Shown here: piece by piece, positions 1-10,348 of the stretch | Numbering within the stretch: the stretch's first letter is position 1 | Layout: each line of letters starts with the position of its first letter | NCBI GenBank assembly: GCA_029215795.1 | Contig: JARDYH010000003.1 | Location: 173,674,382 to 173,738,381 of the forward strand | Length of the DNA stretch: 64,000 bases | Reading direction: 5' to 3' | From: Anniella stebbinsi | Lineage: Eukaryota; Chordata; Lepidosauria; Squamata; Anniellidae | Position numbers and translations under genes: made by a program | The notes under the pieces: model-generated | Told to the model about the DNA's origin: nothing | What the model saw: only the letters and a program-made list of their open reading frames with translations | The model's database searches: none

Positions 1-470
1 ATATAACTCTAACAATAGGTACACATTTAGTTAAAGTGCCCTGTGCATTGATTAGCCTGCAGTGTTAACTTTCAGAATCAGTATTTCCATCCATATTGCT
101 CTCTAAGAAGATCTACTTTTTTCATATCAGAATTCCATCCATTACATAATAAAAACGTGAATGGCTGAAGCTGCTCTCACAGTTCTGTTATAATTCAATT
201 GACCAACCATGTTTATCAAACTGAGCAGTAATCATTGTAAACTATGTTTGCTTTGATATCTGCTGACTGCAAAACCTCAGTTTCAGTAGAGGCTCTCACC
301 TTTGCAATGTTCTCAACCTGAAGTAGCAAATATGAGGAGCAAATATAGGGATTTATGAGGTAGTAGCACTAACAGGCAAGTGGATGACAAAAACTGAGAA
401 TACCTCACACTGAGCACTTTCCGTGGCATACAGAACAACTTCAACATCTTAAGCCCGATTGATGCCTCCT
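1..470. other. Unassigned AT-rich intergenic DNA
   Basis: I see no open frame of note, no tandem repeat and no recognised transposon end in this stretch. Confidence 0.5.
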
Positions 471-545
471 TGGCACGATCTACACTACTGCTTTAAAATG
501 GTTTATAACAGTAGTGACAACTGTTGGGTACTGTGCCCATCCACC
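471..545. mobile_element. PIF/Harbinger-like MITE fragment
   Basis: The segment starts near 'GGCACGATCTACACTACTG' and continues through GCTTTAAAATGGTTTATAAC and a GTAGTGACAACTGTTGGG tract. This matches the reverse complement of the right half of the 131-bp element at 58982-59112. Only one terminus is present, so it is a truncated copy. Class is inferred from the TAA duplications flanking better copies at 17585 and 55458. Confidence 0.6.
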
Positions 546-671
546 TGGATTTGTCCGGACATGCCCGGAAAATGGGGAGCAAATCCGCGTCCGGGGGGGG
601 AAACCGTTTTGGGGGGCCAAATCCGGAAATGTAGCCCCCCAAAAGCCCATTTTGACCAGGTACTTCTCTGT

Positions 672-1166
672 TTTTGGCCTTCTGAGGCCTTCCGAAGCCA
701 CTTCTGGGTTCCTAGAGAGCCATCGCTATGGCAACGGCCCTCTAGGAATCTGGAAATGGCTTCAGCAGGCTTCGGTAGGCCCATTTCGGGCACTTCCAGT
801 TTCAGCCTTCCGAGGCTTGCCGAAGCCATTTCCGGGTTCCTAGAGGGCCGTCGCTATGGCAATGACCCTCTAGGAATCCGGAGATGGCTTCAGCAGGCCT
901 CGGTAGGCCCATTTTGGGCACTTCCGGTTTCGGCCTTCCGAGGCTTGCCGAAGCCATTTCCGGGTTCCTAGAGGGCTGTCGCTATGGCGATGACCCTCTA
1001 GGAATCTGGAAATGGCTTCAGCAGGCTTCGGTAGGCCCATTTCGGGCACTTCCGGTTTCGGCCTTCCGAGGCCTGCCGAAGCCATTTCCGGGTTCCTAGA
1101 GGGCCGTCGCTATGGCTTGAGATGGCTTGAGCCGGCCTCTGCAGGCCTCAGTAGGCCCATTGCCTG
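672..1166. repeat. CpG-rich 128-bp tandem repeat array
   Basis: The landmark CCTAGAG occurs at 711, 839, 967 and 1095, so the period is exactly 128 bp over about 3.9 units. The last unit is broken. Each unit contains inverted pairs (CCTAGAGGG with CCCTCTAGG; GGCTTCGGTAGGC with GCCGAAGCC) and so can fold into hairpins. The units are far richer in CpG than the surroundings. Long open frames on both strands (459-971 plus, 503-829 minus) come from the repeat; 128 is not a multiple of 3, so successive units are read in different frames, which argues against coding. A G-rich tract lies just upstream at 590-618. Confidence 0.85.
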
Positions 1167-1169
1167 CCC

Positions 1170-1514
1170 CTGGTGGGTCATCCACACTTACCAAACCCCT
1201 TCCGGCTCCCGTGCGACGATCCTGGGCTTCTTCTTGGATGGTGCAGGCAGAGGACAAAAAGCAGGCAGAGCAGCAGGTAGGACAGTTTTATCCTGGGAGT
1301 TACAAGGTTCTGAGAATTTTTCCAAAACTGCCTTCCACCTGTTAGGATCTTTCCTCCCCCAGGTCTTATCCTGTACTTTTCTAATCCCCTTCTCTGCAAC
1401 CCCTTGCTACCACTAAGAATATTTTCAAGGTCAATGTAAAAATCCCCATCATTTGCCTAGAGAAATGGGGTGGGGGGAGAGTGGAAGCAAGCATAGGAGC
1501 AGCCTTGGGAGAGG
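1170..1514. other. Unassigned intergenic DNA
   Basis: Short open frames cross this stretch on both strands, but none shows a recognisable domain. It separates the 128-bp array from the TG-rich duplication. Confidence 0.4.
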
Positions 1515-1750
1515 TATGTATGTGTGAGTATATTTATGTGATGAGTGCATGGGGTGCATGTTCATTTGTCCATGAATGAATGTATGTGCGTGTGTTTTGG
1601 GGTGGGTATCCTGAGAGAGTTTACGTGTTTGCAGTGTGTGAGTGTATTTATGTGATAGGTGCATGTTCATTTGTCTATGAATGGATGTGTGCATGTGTGT
1701 TTTGTGGTGGATGATTTTGAGAGAGTTTGCGTGTTTGTGTGCATGTTGAG
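1515..1750. repeat. TG-rich segmental duplication, two copies
   Basis: A block beginning TGTGTGAGT-TATTTATGTGAT at about 1521 recurs at about 1635. Both copies contain TGCATGTTCATTTGTC, ATGAATG and GAGAGAGTTT in the same order. This is a diverged two-unit tandem repeat of roughly 115 bp on a TG-rich background. Confidence 0.65.
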
Positions 1751-2350
1751 AGTGGGGGGTATAGTTTTGTGTGTGAGAATTGGGGATGATATGGAGTTGA
1801 TATTCCTATTTACGGGAAATAAATTGGAATGAATTAATTTTCTAAGAATTCATTTAGAGATGGTTTGAGGAAATTGGTTTAGCTGTTTGGAAAATATGTG
1901 TTTTGCTGGAACAGAAAACTGGCTTCAAAGCAGTACCTTTTTCTGGTTACATCACCCGTTTGCTTTTCTTTGATTATTTTGTTGGAGGAGAACATTGTAA
2001 TATATTGATGTATGAATTGACTTATTAGCAATATTTATTTATTGCTTCTTATTTGAATAATTCATGAAGCAGTTTAGAAAAAAGAATATAAAAATGTGCA
2101 ATGGTATCATATTAGAAGTTTATTTGAACATAGTTCATGGCTGTGTGAAAGGTAAAGTATATGGATGCAATTTCAATGGGCCTTTTAAACATAATGAAAA
2201 CATATTTTATTATCCATCTCTATTGGAGGATGATTGTTACTGGCCATGGTGTTTTTACTTCATCTATGTGATATTTGCTGGTGCTAGCATTTGTTTTATC
2301 CTTTTAGTAACTGTACAAAAACAGACAATTCTTGTTAAATACAGTATCCT
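1751..2350. other. Unassigned AT-rich DNA
   Basis: A 130-codon plus-strand frame at 2064-2456 crosses the right side of this stretch. Its C-terminal third runs into a MITE fragment, and I recognise no domain, so I treat it as a chance frame. Confidence 0.4.
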
Positions 2351-2415
2351 CCCCCAAGCTGGTTCTCTCCAGATGTGTTGGATAAAACTCCCAACGCCCA
2401 GTCAGCATGACCAGA
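2351..2415. mobile_element. hAT-type MITE fragment (CCTCCAGATG family)
   Basis: The string CCCCAAGCTGGTTCTCTCCA, then GATGTGTTGGATAAAACTCCC and a CAGCATGACC tract, matches the left half of the palindromic family also present at 24597, 31271, 32684 and 35609. The right half is missing. Confidence 0.5.
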
Positions 2416-2470
2416 TAGGAGTCATAGTCAAAGATATTTGGAGAAGATTGGATTAAGGAAGGCTGAAATA

Positions 2471-2560
2471 CCAAGTGGCCCAAAAGTAGGTATATAGTAT
2501 AGTACTCACACCTCCCATCAACATTCTAAACAACTGTATACCTACTTTTGGGGCACCCAG
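2471..2560. mobile_element. 90-bp Tc1/mariner-type MITE
   Basis: The left end CCAAGTGGCCCAAAAGTAGG and the right end, read in reverse as CTGGGTGCCCCAAAAGTAGG, form terminal inverted repeats of about 24 bp. The element is flanked by TA on both sides (2469-2470 and 2561-2562), the usual target duplication of the Tc1/mariner superfamily. Only about 40 bp lie between the repeats, so it is non-autonomous. Confidence 0.8.
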
Positions 2561-2859
2561 TACATAGAGTTCTAAGTTTTTAAAAAAGTAATATTCCTCC
2601 TCAGTTTATTAATCCTCATAAGAGCATATCTAGCTGAGCTGGAGTCTAGATCCACATTGTATATCGTATCTCCTATATATTTCCTCAATTAATTCTCAAA
2701 ACCGGTGTCAGACTGTTAATGAATTTTCCAATTAATTCACTGATCTTTTGGATCTAACTATTAGCTCTTGCGCCAATGGGCATGGTGGGTGGGGTGGGTG
2801 GAGAAGGGTTTTTCACTTCTCCTGTAATTGCTAATTATTTCATATCATCCACCTGACGT

Positions 2860-3090
2860 TTCTGAAGTCTGAAAGCCCAAAGTAATTAGACAAATTGATA
2901 GTCTTCATGAATTTAAGAGAGTCATGAAGACTGTCCTCTTCCGACAGGCCTATCCAGATGAATTTTAAGATGTTTTTAATGTTGTATTTTTCTCTTGTTT
3001 TTAAATTTTTTTTAACTGTTGTGATTTTTATGTTTTATATTGTTGTTGTTCCCCGCCTCGATCCGGAGGGAGAGGCGGGCTACAAATAAA

Positions 3091-3126
<36 letters not shown>
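2860..3126 (+). mobile_element. L2-clade LINE 3' end with (ATT)n tail
   Basis: The segment aligns by eye with the copy at 41640-41935: both have a run resembling AGTCTTCATGAATTTAAGAG, then GACAGGCCTAYCCAG, AATTTTAAGAT and a final GCCTCGATCYGGAGGGAG hairpin, ending in an (ATT)n microsatellite. In the 41.6-kb copy the upstream part still reads as the end of a LINE reverse-transcriptase ORF (WNGLPEEIR-like). This copy starts inside the last codons and is 5' truncated. Confidence 0.75.
3090..3126. repeat. (ATT)n microsatellite
   Basis: About 12 ATT units form the tail of the LINE 3' end at 2860-3126. Confidence 0.9.
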
Positions 3127-3127
<1 letters not shown>

Positions 3128-4390
3128 AAATTGTTAAAAGTCCTAAAGACATTTCCATTAAAGTCCATTGGAGTTCTACTATGAAAATTCTGACCAACAA
3201 AATATCTCAACCTATGCCATTATGAGCAAGATTTCCTAAAACCTTTGCTGGGTCTCTCTTTTCCTCTTCCTTTTCCACAACATTTTTGTCATTGGGTATT
3301 GCTATGTCAATGAGGTAGTTGTGTTTTTCTTTTATATTATGACTGTTGTGTCTGATTGCTTGCAAAGTAGTGTCTTGTCCCAGAATTGTTCTGTTCTAGC
3401 ATAGCATGGCTTGGCTTGGCTTGTTTGAGTGTGTCTAGATCTCTTAGGCTCTGAAAGCATCTTTCTGGAAAGCACCTGCTGTTTGCATGATCGAGGAGGC
3501 CAGGTTCTGTGAGTGCATAGTTGTTCTTGACAGGAGGGTCTTGCACTTGCTAGAGTAAGGTGAACAGATGTGAAGAGGCTGCAATCCCATATTCATTTAT
3601 TTGGGAGTAAGCTTTATTGAAATCAACAAGAGTTATTTCTAAAGTTTCTTTGGCCAGTTTTCTTTGGGTCCCTGACTGGGATTTCTATTCTCTATACACT
3701 GAGGCAGTATAAATTCAGGATATACTTGGATAAAGGAGGGAAAGATCCTTGTCTAGCATTGTGATAATGGGCATCTGTTCTGGCCCTTCTTTGTATTGCT
3801 ACTGACCGTAGTTTTGTTTACATGGCTAATGAACCAGAGATATAATGACACATTTTTAGATTTGTTTCTCACTGATAAACCAGAAGTTGAAACAAGCTAA
3901 GAGGTGAGAAGTGACTACAACAAGCCTTTAGTCCATTTTGTTCCATGGCTAATGTTTGCAGGGTAATCATATTTTATACTCTTCCTGCATGCTAGGTTGG
4001 CTAGTTTGTTGTACTAGATTTTTCTGCACTTGTCAACTGCTTCATTTGTTCAGTGGTAGCAGTATGCTGAATCTGTGCATATGGATAAGAGAAACGTGAT
4101 GGGGAAAGAGTGTTAAATGTTAGGAAAGTTGGGACTACGGTCATCCAGTGAAGGATTTGCAGTCAGAAAACATATTTGAGGGAAGGGGAAACTATCACAC
4201 AGAGCATAGCAAAAGTTTCAAAGTACAGCAAAAGCTACAAAAGTAGGAGTGAGTAAAGTTAATTTCAGATACATCAAATGTCTCACTTGTTCTTTATTTT
4301 AATAATTTTAACATGAAGATGTTGTGTAGAACAGGTTTGTCTTAATTGTATGCTGTGAAATCAGACAACTGACCAAGGCCGTGTTTGGAT
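3127..4390. other. Unassigned intergenic DNA
   Basis: No gene or complete transposon is visible. A short diverged interspersed repeat lies at about 3575-3635, with a TGCAATCCCAT...GGGAGTAAGC motif on the opposite strand to related pieces at 11560, 14040, 29810 and 39075. The AT content is typical of the window. Confidence 0.4.
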
Positions 4391-4490
4391 GAGCATGCCC
4401 CCTTGGGGGCTGGACATGTTGGCGGGCACGCCCCCTTGGGGGACGGCATGTTGGTGGGCATGCCACCTTGGAGTGGCCATGTTGTCCTCC
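4391..4490. repeat. 33-bp minisatellite, three units
   Basis: Units begin GCATGCCCCCTTGGGGG at 4393, GCACGCCCCCTTGGGGG at 4426 and GCATGCCACCTTGG at 4458, a period of 32-33 bp. Each unit contains a self-complementary CCCCCTTGGGGG core. A MITE-like end (TATGGTCACCCTA) follows directly at about 4500-4515. Confidence 0.75.
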
Positions 4491-4520
4491 TTTTTGGTTT
4501 CCTAAATATGGTCACCCTAC

Positions 4521-4601
4521 TGTTGGGGCCCAGGGCGCACTACATATACAGTTTTCAAACCATTTTCAAAGTGTCATATCCTGCTTGGTGTAGATCTGAC
4601 C
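4521..4601. mobile_element. PIF/Harbinger-like MITE fragment
   Basis: The sequence ends in GTGTAGATCTGACC and contains ACAGTTTTCAAACCATTTTC and GTGTCATATCCTGCTT. It is the reverse complement of the left part of the elements at 55458-55588 and 58982-59112. Only one TIR is present. Confidence 0.65.
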
Positions 4602-4705
4602 ATTGTTTTGCTATATTAAGGCATCAACCATTAGAAAGTATTTGGCCTAGGTTCACCATAGTGATGTTTTGCCTGGTTAATACAGTTGAGCAACCTTGTG
4701 TATGT

Positions 4706-5104
4706 GCCTATCCACATTGCCCTTAAAACGACTTATATTCTGTTTAAAAACATGTTTTTTAAGTCGTTTCATTACGTGATAGGACACACTGAGCAGTACC
4801 TACGTTTCATAGTGACTGCTTCCTCCATGTTCACTGGTGTCACACAGGGTTAATTCTGGGTCTCTTCTACTTTCGTTTTTGTTTTGTAGGCTGCTTGACC
4901 CATCCACTTCTGTCTCCGTAACTCAAGCAGCCTGCAAAACACAGAAGTAACCCTGTGTGACACCAGTGAATGCTTTGAGAACGGAGGAAGCAGTCACTAT
5001 GAAATGTAAGTACTGCTCAGTGTGTCCTACCATGTAATAAAACGACTTAAAAAAACACGTTTTTAAACAGAATATATGTCGTTTTAATGGCAATGTGGAT
5101 AGGC
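4706..5104. mobile_element. 399-bp fold-back MITE
   Basis: The termini GCCTATCCACATTGCC and GGCAATGTGGATAGGC are exact reverse complements. The arms stay paired for nearly 190 bp each: AAAACGACTTA with TAAGTCGTTTT, CAGTGACTGCTTCC with GGAAGCAGTCACT, TGGTGTCACACAGGGTTA with its complement. The centre is an unpaired T-rich loop near 4865-4895. No ORF is present. The terminus resembles the Harbinger-like 119-bp element at 17585, but I see no clear target duplication, so the superfamily is uncertain. Confidence 0.8.
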
Positions 5105-6992
5105 TCTGTGTGTTGATTTTGACTGGTTTTAGTGGGCATTATTTTCCCTTCAAGGAATTATCTGTGAAATCAGCTATAGACTGTTGGTGGAATATTAGAC
5201 TGTAACTAAATATATAGTGAGGCTAAGAATCTTTGGGACTTGAACTATTGGTCTTGACATATTTTTCAAAAGGCCTTGACTATATATGGGTGGACACTCT
5301 GAGAATCTATAACTACAATAGAATTTGGGAAGTGCATTTGAAAGACTTCTTGTCAGGTGTTATATTACAATCATTTCACCTCTTTCTATAACTTACCCTA
5401 AGGGGAAATTGTATTGTAATCACTTTGTGCCTGAGTAAGTCTGCTAGATGGTAATCTTAAAAATGAAATAAAATAAGGCTGACACTTGTACCGTTCCTTG
5501 CTCTTGTTTATAATTGTTGTCAATAGGTTGGATTTGTTTTGTTCTGCTATTATTACTGTTTTGCCCTTATCACTATTCCTGCCCTGACAACAAAGTATAA
5601 TGTACTTGAAACATACTTTGAAAAATTATAATAGCCACCAAATCTGCTGCCTACTTCATTGCCTTTAAGTTTAGCAGATGATTAGTCCTGTTTCGCTCTT
5701 TTATGCTTTCAATGAGAATTAATCATCCTCAAACAATATTGGATATAGTGTGGCATATAAAGGGGACTCCTCACATTACAATTGTAAGTGATGATAATAA
5801 AACACAACAGGGGCATATCTACACGAGGTATTTATTCCATTGTGGCTGTGAAGTGATGCACCTTTGTTTTTATGACGCAGCTGCCCATTCACAGCCCCAT
5901 CATGGTTTCCATCCTGAAGCTGCACATTTTCTCAGTGCAATTTTACCACGTATTTTAACTTTGCTCCGCTGTCGCCATGGTTCTCTGTGCATGTACCATT
6001 TGCAGGGTGAATGCGGCTTAGGACAGTGGGCATACTTTGAGCAAAGATTGGCAGAAGTGAAAGTCTGCTGGGGCAGGGGAATGGGGAGAACAAAGCTCTA
6101 ACCATGTCTACTTGGAAGTAAGTCATTGCCTTGAATTGGTTCTTTGGGAGTGCAGGAGCAGAGGGATCTGGAGAATTCCTTTGCCAACCCTTTTTCATTA
6201 AAAACTGCTGTGTTGGGATTGTGGGCTCAGTCGCTGCCTCTTGCTTTAAATATTCATTGAGCACTGGGTAATCATGCTTACTCTGAAGTAGGGATGGGCG
6301 AACTGAGCATTGGGATGTGTGACGGATTGAAGGATTGGTGCTTTGTAAACACCTCTCTCTCCCTCTTTCTCTCTTCCTTCCCTGTCCCCTCTCTGGGCTG
6401 CAGCTACAGCTGGAGATTAAAGCAGCACATGCTATTTCTATTATTCTTATTATTAGTGTTGCTGCTGCTCAGTCATTCACAGTGTCGGGCTTGGGGCGCC
6501 CCCTCCCAACACAGGGAGAGAGGGGGGCATGAGGGTGGGTGTTTGCATTCTACTAAGAAGTAACTCCTCCATTTCACTTTATCAGCATGCAAGTGAGGGG
6601 GAAAGCCTTTTTATTCAAAGCTTCACAGCTACAATGGAGCACAGCTGAGAGAGGGTGGCGGGCGCCCATTAATTCGAAGCTGTATAGCTTCTTAGATGCA
6701 CCTAGACATCTTTTCACTGCTATGGAGTTGAGCAGAAGAAGAAGAAATTACTTTCAGAGACCCATCGTTAGTTGCTATTTGCTCCACGTTATGGTCATGT
6801 TACTGGACCCTGTAAAGTTTCAGGGCAGGATATTCCATGACTAATCCTGCCCATATATTGCAGTGGTTGTTGATTTGCAACTAGGTTGTTGTGGGGTTTT
6901 GAGGGATCAGCAGTGAAAGTGATGCTGTGTAGATGGCCCTCAGGAATAACTTGCAAGTTACTGCTGTTGTGTCCTATTATTTGTCCTGTTAC
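5105..6992. other. Unassigned intergenic DNA
   Basis: Open frames at 5703-6101 (plus), 5932-6264 (minus), 6294-6563 and 6587-6844 (plus) show no domain I recognise, and they overlap each other on opposite strands. GCATATCTACACGAGG at about 5815 resembles a MITE terminus, but I found no partner. I see no promoter, splice pattern or repeat strong enough to call. Confidence 0.4.
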
Positions 6993-7552
6993 GTTTGACT
7001 GGAACAACTTCCTCACTGTTAGAGCAATATGACAATGGAACCAATTACCTAGGGAGGTGGTGGGCTCTTCACATTAGAGGCATTCAAGAGGCAGCTGGAC
7101 AACCATCTGTCAGGGGGTGCCTCTACAAGAGTGATTTAAAGCTCTTTCAAGGCGCATTAAAATTTTACCTCTACAAGAGTGGAGTGCAAATCGGGGGTCG
7201 AGGCGCTTTTTCTGTCTGATTATGCGCATTATCGAATGCACATTAAATAGCGAGTTTTAACTTACTGCGGGAGTTGAAGTGCCTTATGACCATGTAAACA
7301 AGCAATTCTCCGCATTTAAACACTTTAAAGCGCGTTTCATACAACCGGTAATGCGCTTCACTGCCTCCTGTGTATAGGGATTAGGCGTAAAAGCGATTGC
7401 GAGAAGATGCGCATAATTGGACAACCAGGCATCAAACTGAATTCTTGTAGAGGGGATCAGGAATGCTTTAAGGCAGATTCCTGCATTGAGCAGGGGGTTG
7501 TACTCGATGGCCTTATAAGCCCCTTCCAACTCTACTATTCTATGATTCTGTG
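6993..7552 (+). mobile_element. CR1 LINE 3' end, split by a nested element
   Basis: The 5' part (6993-7114) reads TGGAACAACTTCC...AGAGGCAGCTGGACAACC and the 3' part (7459-7552) resumes with AATGCTTTAAGGCAGATTCC and ends TCTATGATTCTGTGA. Together they match the uninterrupted CR1 3' region at 24905-25256 and the minus-strand copy at 10349-10543. The break contains the TIR element at 7115-7458, which is therefore younger than this CR1 copy. No coding capacity remains. Confidence 0.85.
7115..7458. mobile_element. 344-bp TIR element, empty-shell copy of a three-member family
   Basis: The left end GGGTGCCTCTACAAGAG and right end CTTGTAGAGGGGATC are imperfect inverted repeats. CCTCTACAAGAG occurs again about 65 bp inside the left end. 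The left shell holds ATTATCGAATGC and TTAAATAGCGAGTTTTA; the right shell holds ATTAGGCGTAAA and GATGCGCATAAT. The same shell occurs at 21788-22833 and 33717-34512, but there it encloses hundreds of extra bases. Boundaries come from the interrupted CR1. A 3-bp AGG duplication is possible but unconvincing, so the superfamily is unresolved. Confidence 0.8.
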
Positions 7553-9104
7553 ATATCCATCAGCATTACCCAGGATGATCTACTTATGTGTGTGTGTACT
7601 TAGAGACACCATAGAGGTTTGGCATTTTATATTTAGGAAAATCCTGCTAAAATAGAATGAAGTGCCACTGGAAAGGTCCAAACGCCATCTCTTCGAGTCA
7701 TACTCTCAGGGTGACATTTAAAATGTGGAATTTCCACAAAACCTGAACATAAAAGATGCATTTGCTCACCATGTTGAATAGATGCTTAAAAAGTAGTTTA
7801 AAGGAACAATCAATCCTGAGCACAGTACTTCTGGGCATCAAAATCAAGGCAGCCCCCAAATGCTGGAGATTACTCAGGTTGTCTCTTTTAAATAATAAAA
7901 AAAAACTGCAACAGTTCTCACAACAGATGGGCAAAAAACTTGAGAGAATTTTCATAATTACGGCTGGTCAGGAAAAGTGTTACTAAAAACAGCTCTCACA
8001 TCAGTATATATCACCTTGCATCTTCTTGGGAGAAAAAGATCCTCCCAATAGTCACTTTTCATCAGTTTGGTTGCCATGTTTAAATATCCCTCCACATTTA
8101 TGCCTTTGTTTAATTCTGATAACATGTCAAGAAGAGAATGGAAAAATGGCTTCTGTGACTACTTGTGCACTGATGATCTGGGCTGAAATGCCTGTCAAAC
8201 AGCTGTTACAAGATTGCAGAGATAGAAATGCTTTAAGGGCATTTTTGCTGCTCTCTTTTTATTTTGATGCTGCCCTGCACAGTGATGTTGCACAAAGCAC
8301 ATTAGTCACCTTCCAATTTTAAGATTTTCAAACTCAACAAATTTCATTCTAGAATGTTATGTGTGGGAAGAGCCTCATGCCCAAGACAAGGCAAAACTGA
8401 TGATAAATAACCAAGCTGAGCATCTTCAAGAGCAACTTCATACATTAACCAAGGAAGCACTTGGTGTATGGAATCCTCCATGTGCCAGAGCCCCACAACT
8501 GGAATGCCTTCCAGCCCACCAAGCCATGGATTTGCTCCCAAAAGACCAATATTTTCTACCACCAAACTATTCATAATTGCGGCAGCAATATTTTGTGGAT
8601 GGTGTAATGGTTGAAGGAAAACTATCTTTGGGGCAAGCTGGAGCTTGCACATCTTACAGAATCATAGATGCATAGAAGTTCTCCCTAACCATGCTAAAAG
8701 TGGATGTATGGACTAGCTGTGGAGTCATTTTCTCCCAAATGGTCCATAGCGACCGTAACTGAATTAGAAATAATGCCTGTTGCTCTTGTGCACTTGGGCT
8801 CACAATACAAAAGAAAAGGAAAAACAAATATCAATTTTGGAGTGTTGGCTGAAATCATCGGTGCCTACAACCTTTTTAAATGCTCATTACATCCATTAAG
8901 TCGGGAAGGTGAAGTGGATGCCATATCCGTCCAAGATAATATTAAATGGAACATGCGAGGCACATGCTTCTATTTGCAGACCATTATTTTAAATTTGTCT
9001 AATGAAGAATGAGTGCTTTTACATCAGCACAATCCAAGGTTGAACCATTTTATAATGTGAAAACCCAATCACTTTAACAGACTGTGTTCCCACATAGGCA
9101 AGGC

Positions 9105-9106
<2 letters not shown>
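7553..9106. other. Unassigned DNA with an unusual stop-poor patch
   Basis: Between about 8344 and 8652 two frames on opposite strands are open (8361-8576 plus, 8344-8652 minus), and a third frame on the plus strand is also open over much of it. A further 102-codon plus frame lies at 8704-9012. I recognise no family in any of them. No repeat is evident here. It could be a decayed processed pseudogene or chance. Confidence 0.3.

Positions 9107-9160
<54 letters not shown>
9107..9160. repeat. (GA)n microsatellite
   Basis: Uninterrupted GA dinucleotides for about 27 units. Confidence 0.95.
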
Positions 9161-9468
9161 CATGCTGTACAATAGCTATAAAGTTATAGTGTTGCAGTTA
9201 GCAATGTTAAGGTTATGTCAGCTCTGGCCTTTCCATTATAAAATCTCAGTTTTTGGAGGGTATGACTTCCCATAAGGTCTTGTTGCAATTTCCCCAGTCA
9301 TTGTCTACCTTCAGTAATGTTTTTTTCATTGTCTAACATTGATTAAAAATTGTTTTGACATTTAAAAGACAGCTATTTCTCTCATCTTCTTTTCCCCCTC
9401 AACATCTTTGGGCCCAGTCATTTCCCATGTAAGGGCTTACACCTTGTCTCAAGAGGGTCTTGTTTCTC

Positions 9469-9775
9469 TAGGCTGACCATATGAAAAGGAGGACAGGGGT
9501 CATGTAACTTTAACAGTTGTAGAGAAAAGGGAATTTCAGCCAGTGTCATTTCCTGGTGAAATTCCCTCTTCATCACAACAGTTAAAGTTGCAGGGGCCCT
9601 GCCTTCTTTTGTATATGGTCACTCTAGTATAGTGCCTGCACCTTTAACTGTTGTGATGAAGAGGGAATATCACCAGAAACTAATTGCATACAAATGACAT
9701 TGGCTGAAATTCCCTTTTCTCTACAACTGTTAAAGTTACATGAGCCCTGACCTGGATTTTATCTAGTCACCCTAA
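9469..9775. mobile_element. Dimeric hAT-type MITE, chimeric copy
   Basis: Copy of the inverted-dimer family: TIR TAGGCTGACCATATG at the left, then an arm with TTTAACAGTTGTAGAGAAAA and CCCTCTTCATCACAACAG, the junction TATGGTCACTCTAGTATAG, and the reverse-complement arm. The left end is of the GAAAAGGAGGACAGG subtype while the right end is of the TCCAGGTCAGGGCTC (reverse complement) subtype. The flanks TGTTTCTC and AACTGCAT do not match. Other copies have matching ends and 8-bp duplications, so this copy looks like a product of recombination or gene conversion. The left arm also lacks about 15 bp after GTGTCATTT. Confidence 0.85.
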
Positions 9776-10348
9776 ACTGCATGAATTCAGGCAGCAAAGC
9801 ACAGCAATCCATGGGATGGAAGTCTGTACATGCCTCTTCATGCTATGGATGTTACCAAAACTCCAGCGATCAACCAAGCTGTGGGGTCCAGAAAATGAGG
9901 CTTGGATTGCGATATGGAAAGTGCCTGCCTTTGTATAGAAAGTGTACCATTTCTGCTCACATTGGAGGTAGAAGGAAGGGGAAATAAAGTCTTTTCTCTT
10001 TCAAAGGCAGCTTACAACAAATATGAACTACACAATATGATCACAATTTAAATAATGCAACACAGTTAAAAGCCTATAGGTTTGACCTTTGGCTATTGGA
10101 TGACTCATAAATTAAATAACTAAATACAATAAAATAAATAAACCACAAAGTTCAAATTTCAAAAATAATCAAATGCCAGCTAATGAAACCATTGAAAACA
10201 CAGTTCAGATCAACACAATAGCAATCTAAAAGCTGATAAAAGGTCCCTCCATGTGTAGGCACTGCACTATTTGGGCAGAAAAAAGAGAAAGCCATTTGCA
10301 TTAGAAATTAAGTGTTTTTCTGCCCAATTATGTGTCAGAAAACAGAGT
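9776..10348. other. Mostly unassigned; possible decayed LINE 3' UTR
   Basis: From about 10008 an A-rich stretch (GCAGCTTACAACAAATATG, then AAAAGCCTATAGGTTTGACC) resembles a second stretch at about 22910-23010. Both look like decayed reverse-oriented 3' ends of L2-type LINEs, but similarity is weak. Nothing else is recognised. Confidence 0.3.

Noticed and set aside
459..1099. Several open frames (up to 170 codons) on both strands
   Set aside because: They are produced by the 128-bp CpG-rich tandem array; the period is not a multiple of 3, frames overlap on opposite strands, and the peptides only repeat the unit.
2064..2456. 130-codon plus-strand frame
   Set aside because: No recognised domain, AT-rich composition, and its end is MITE sequence.
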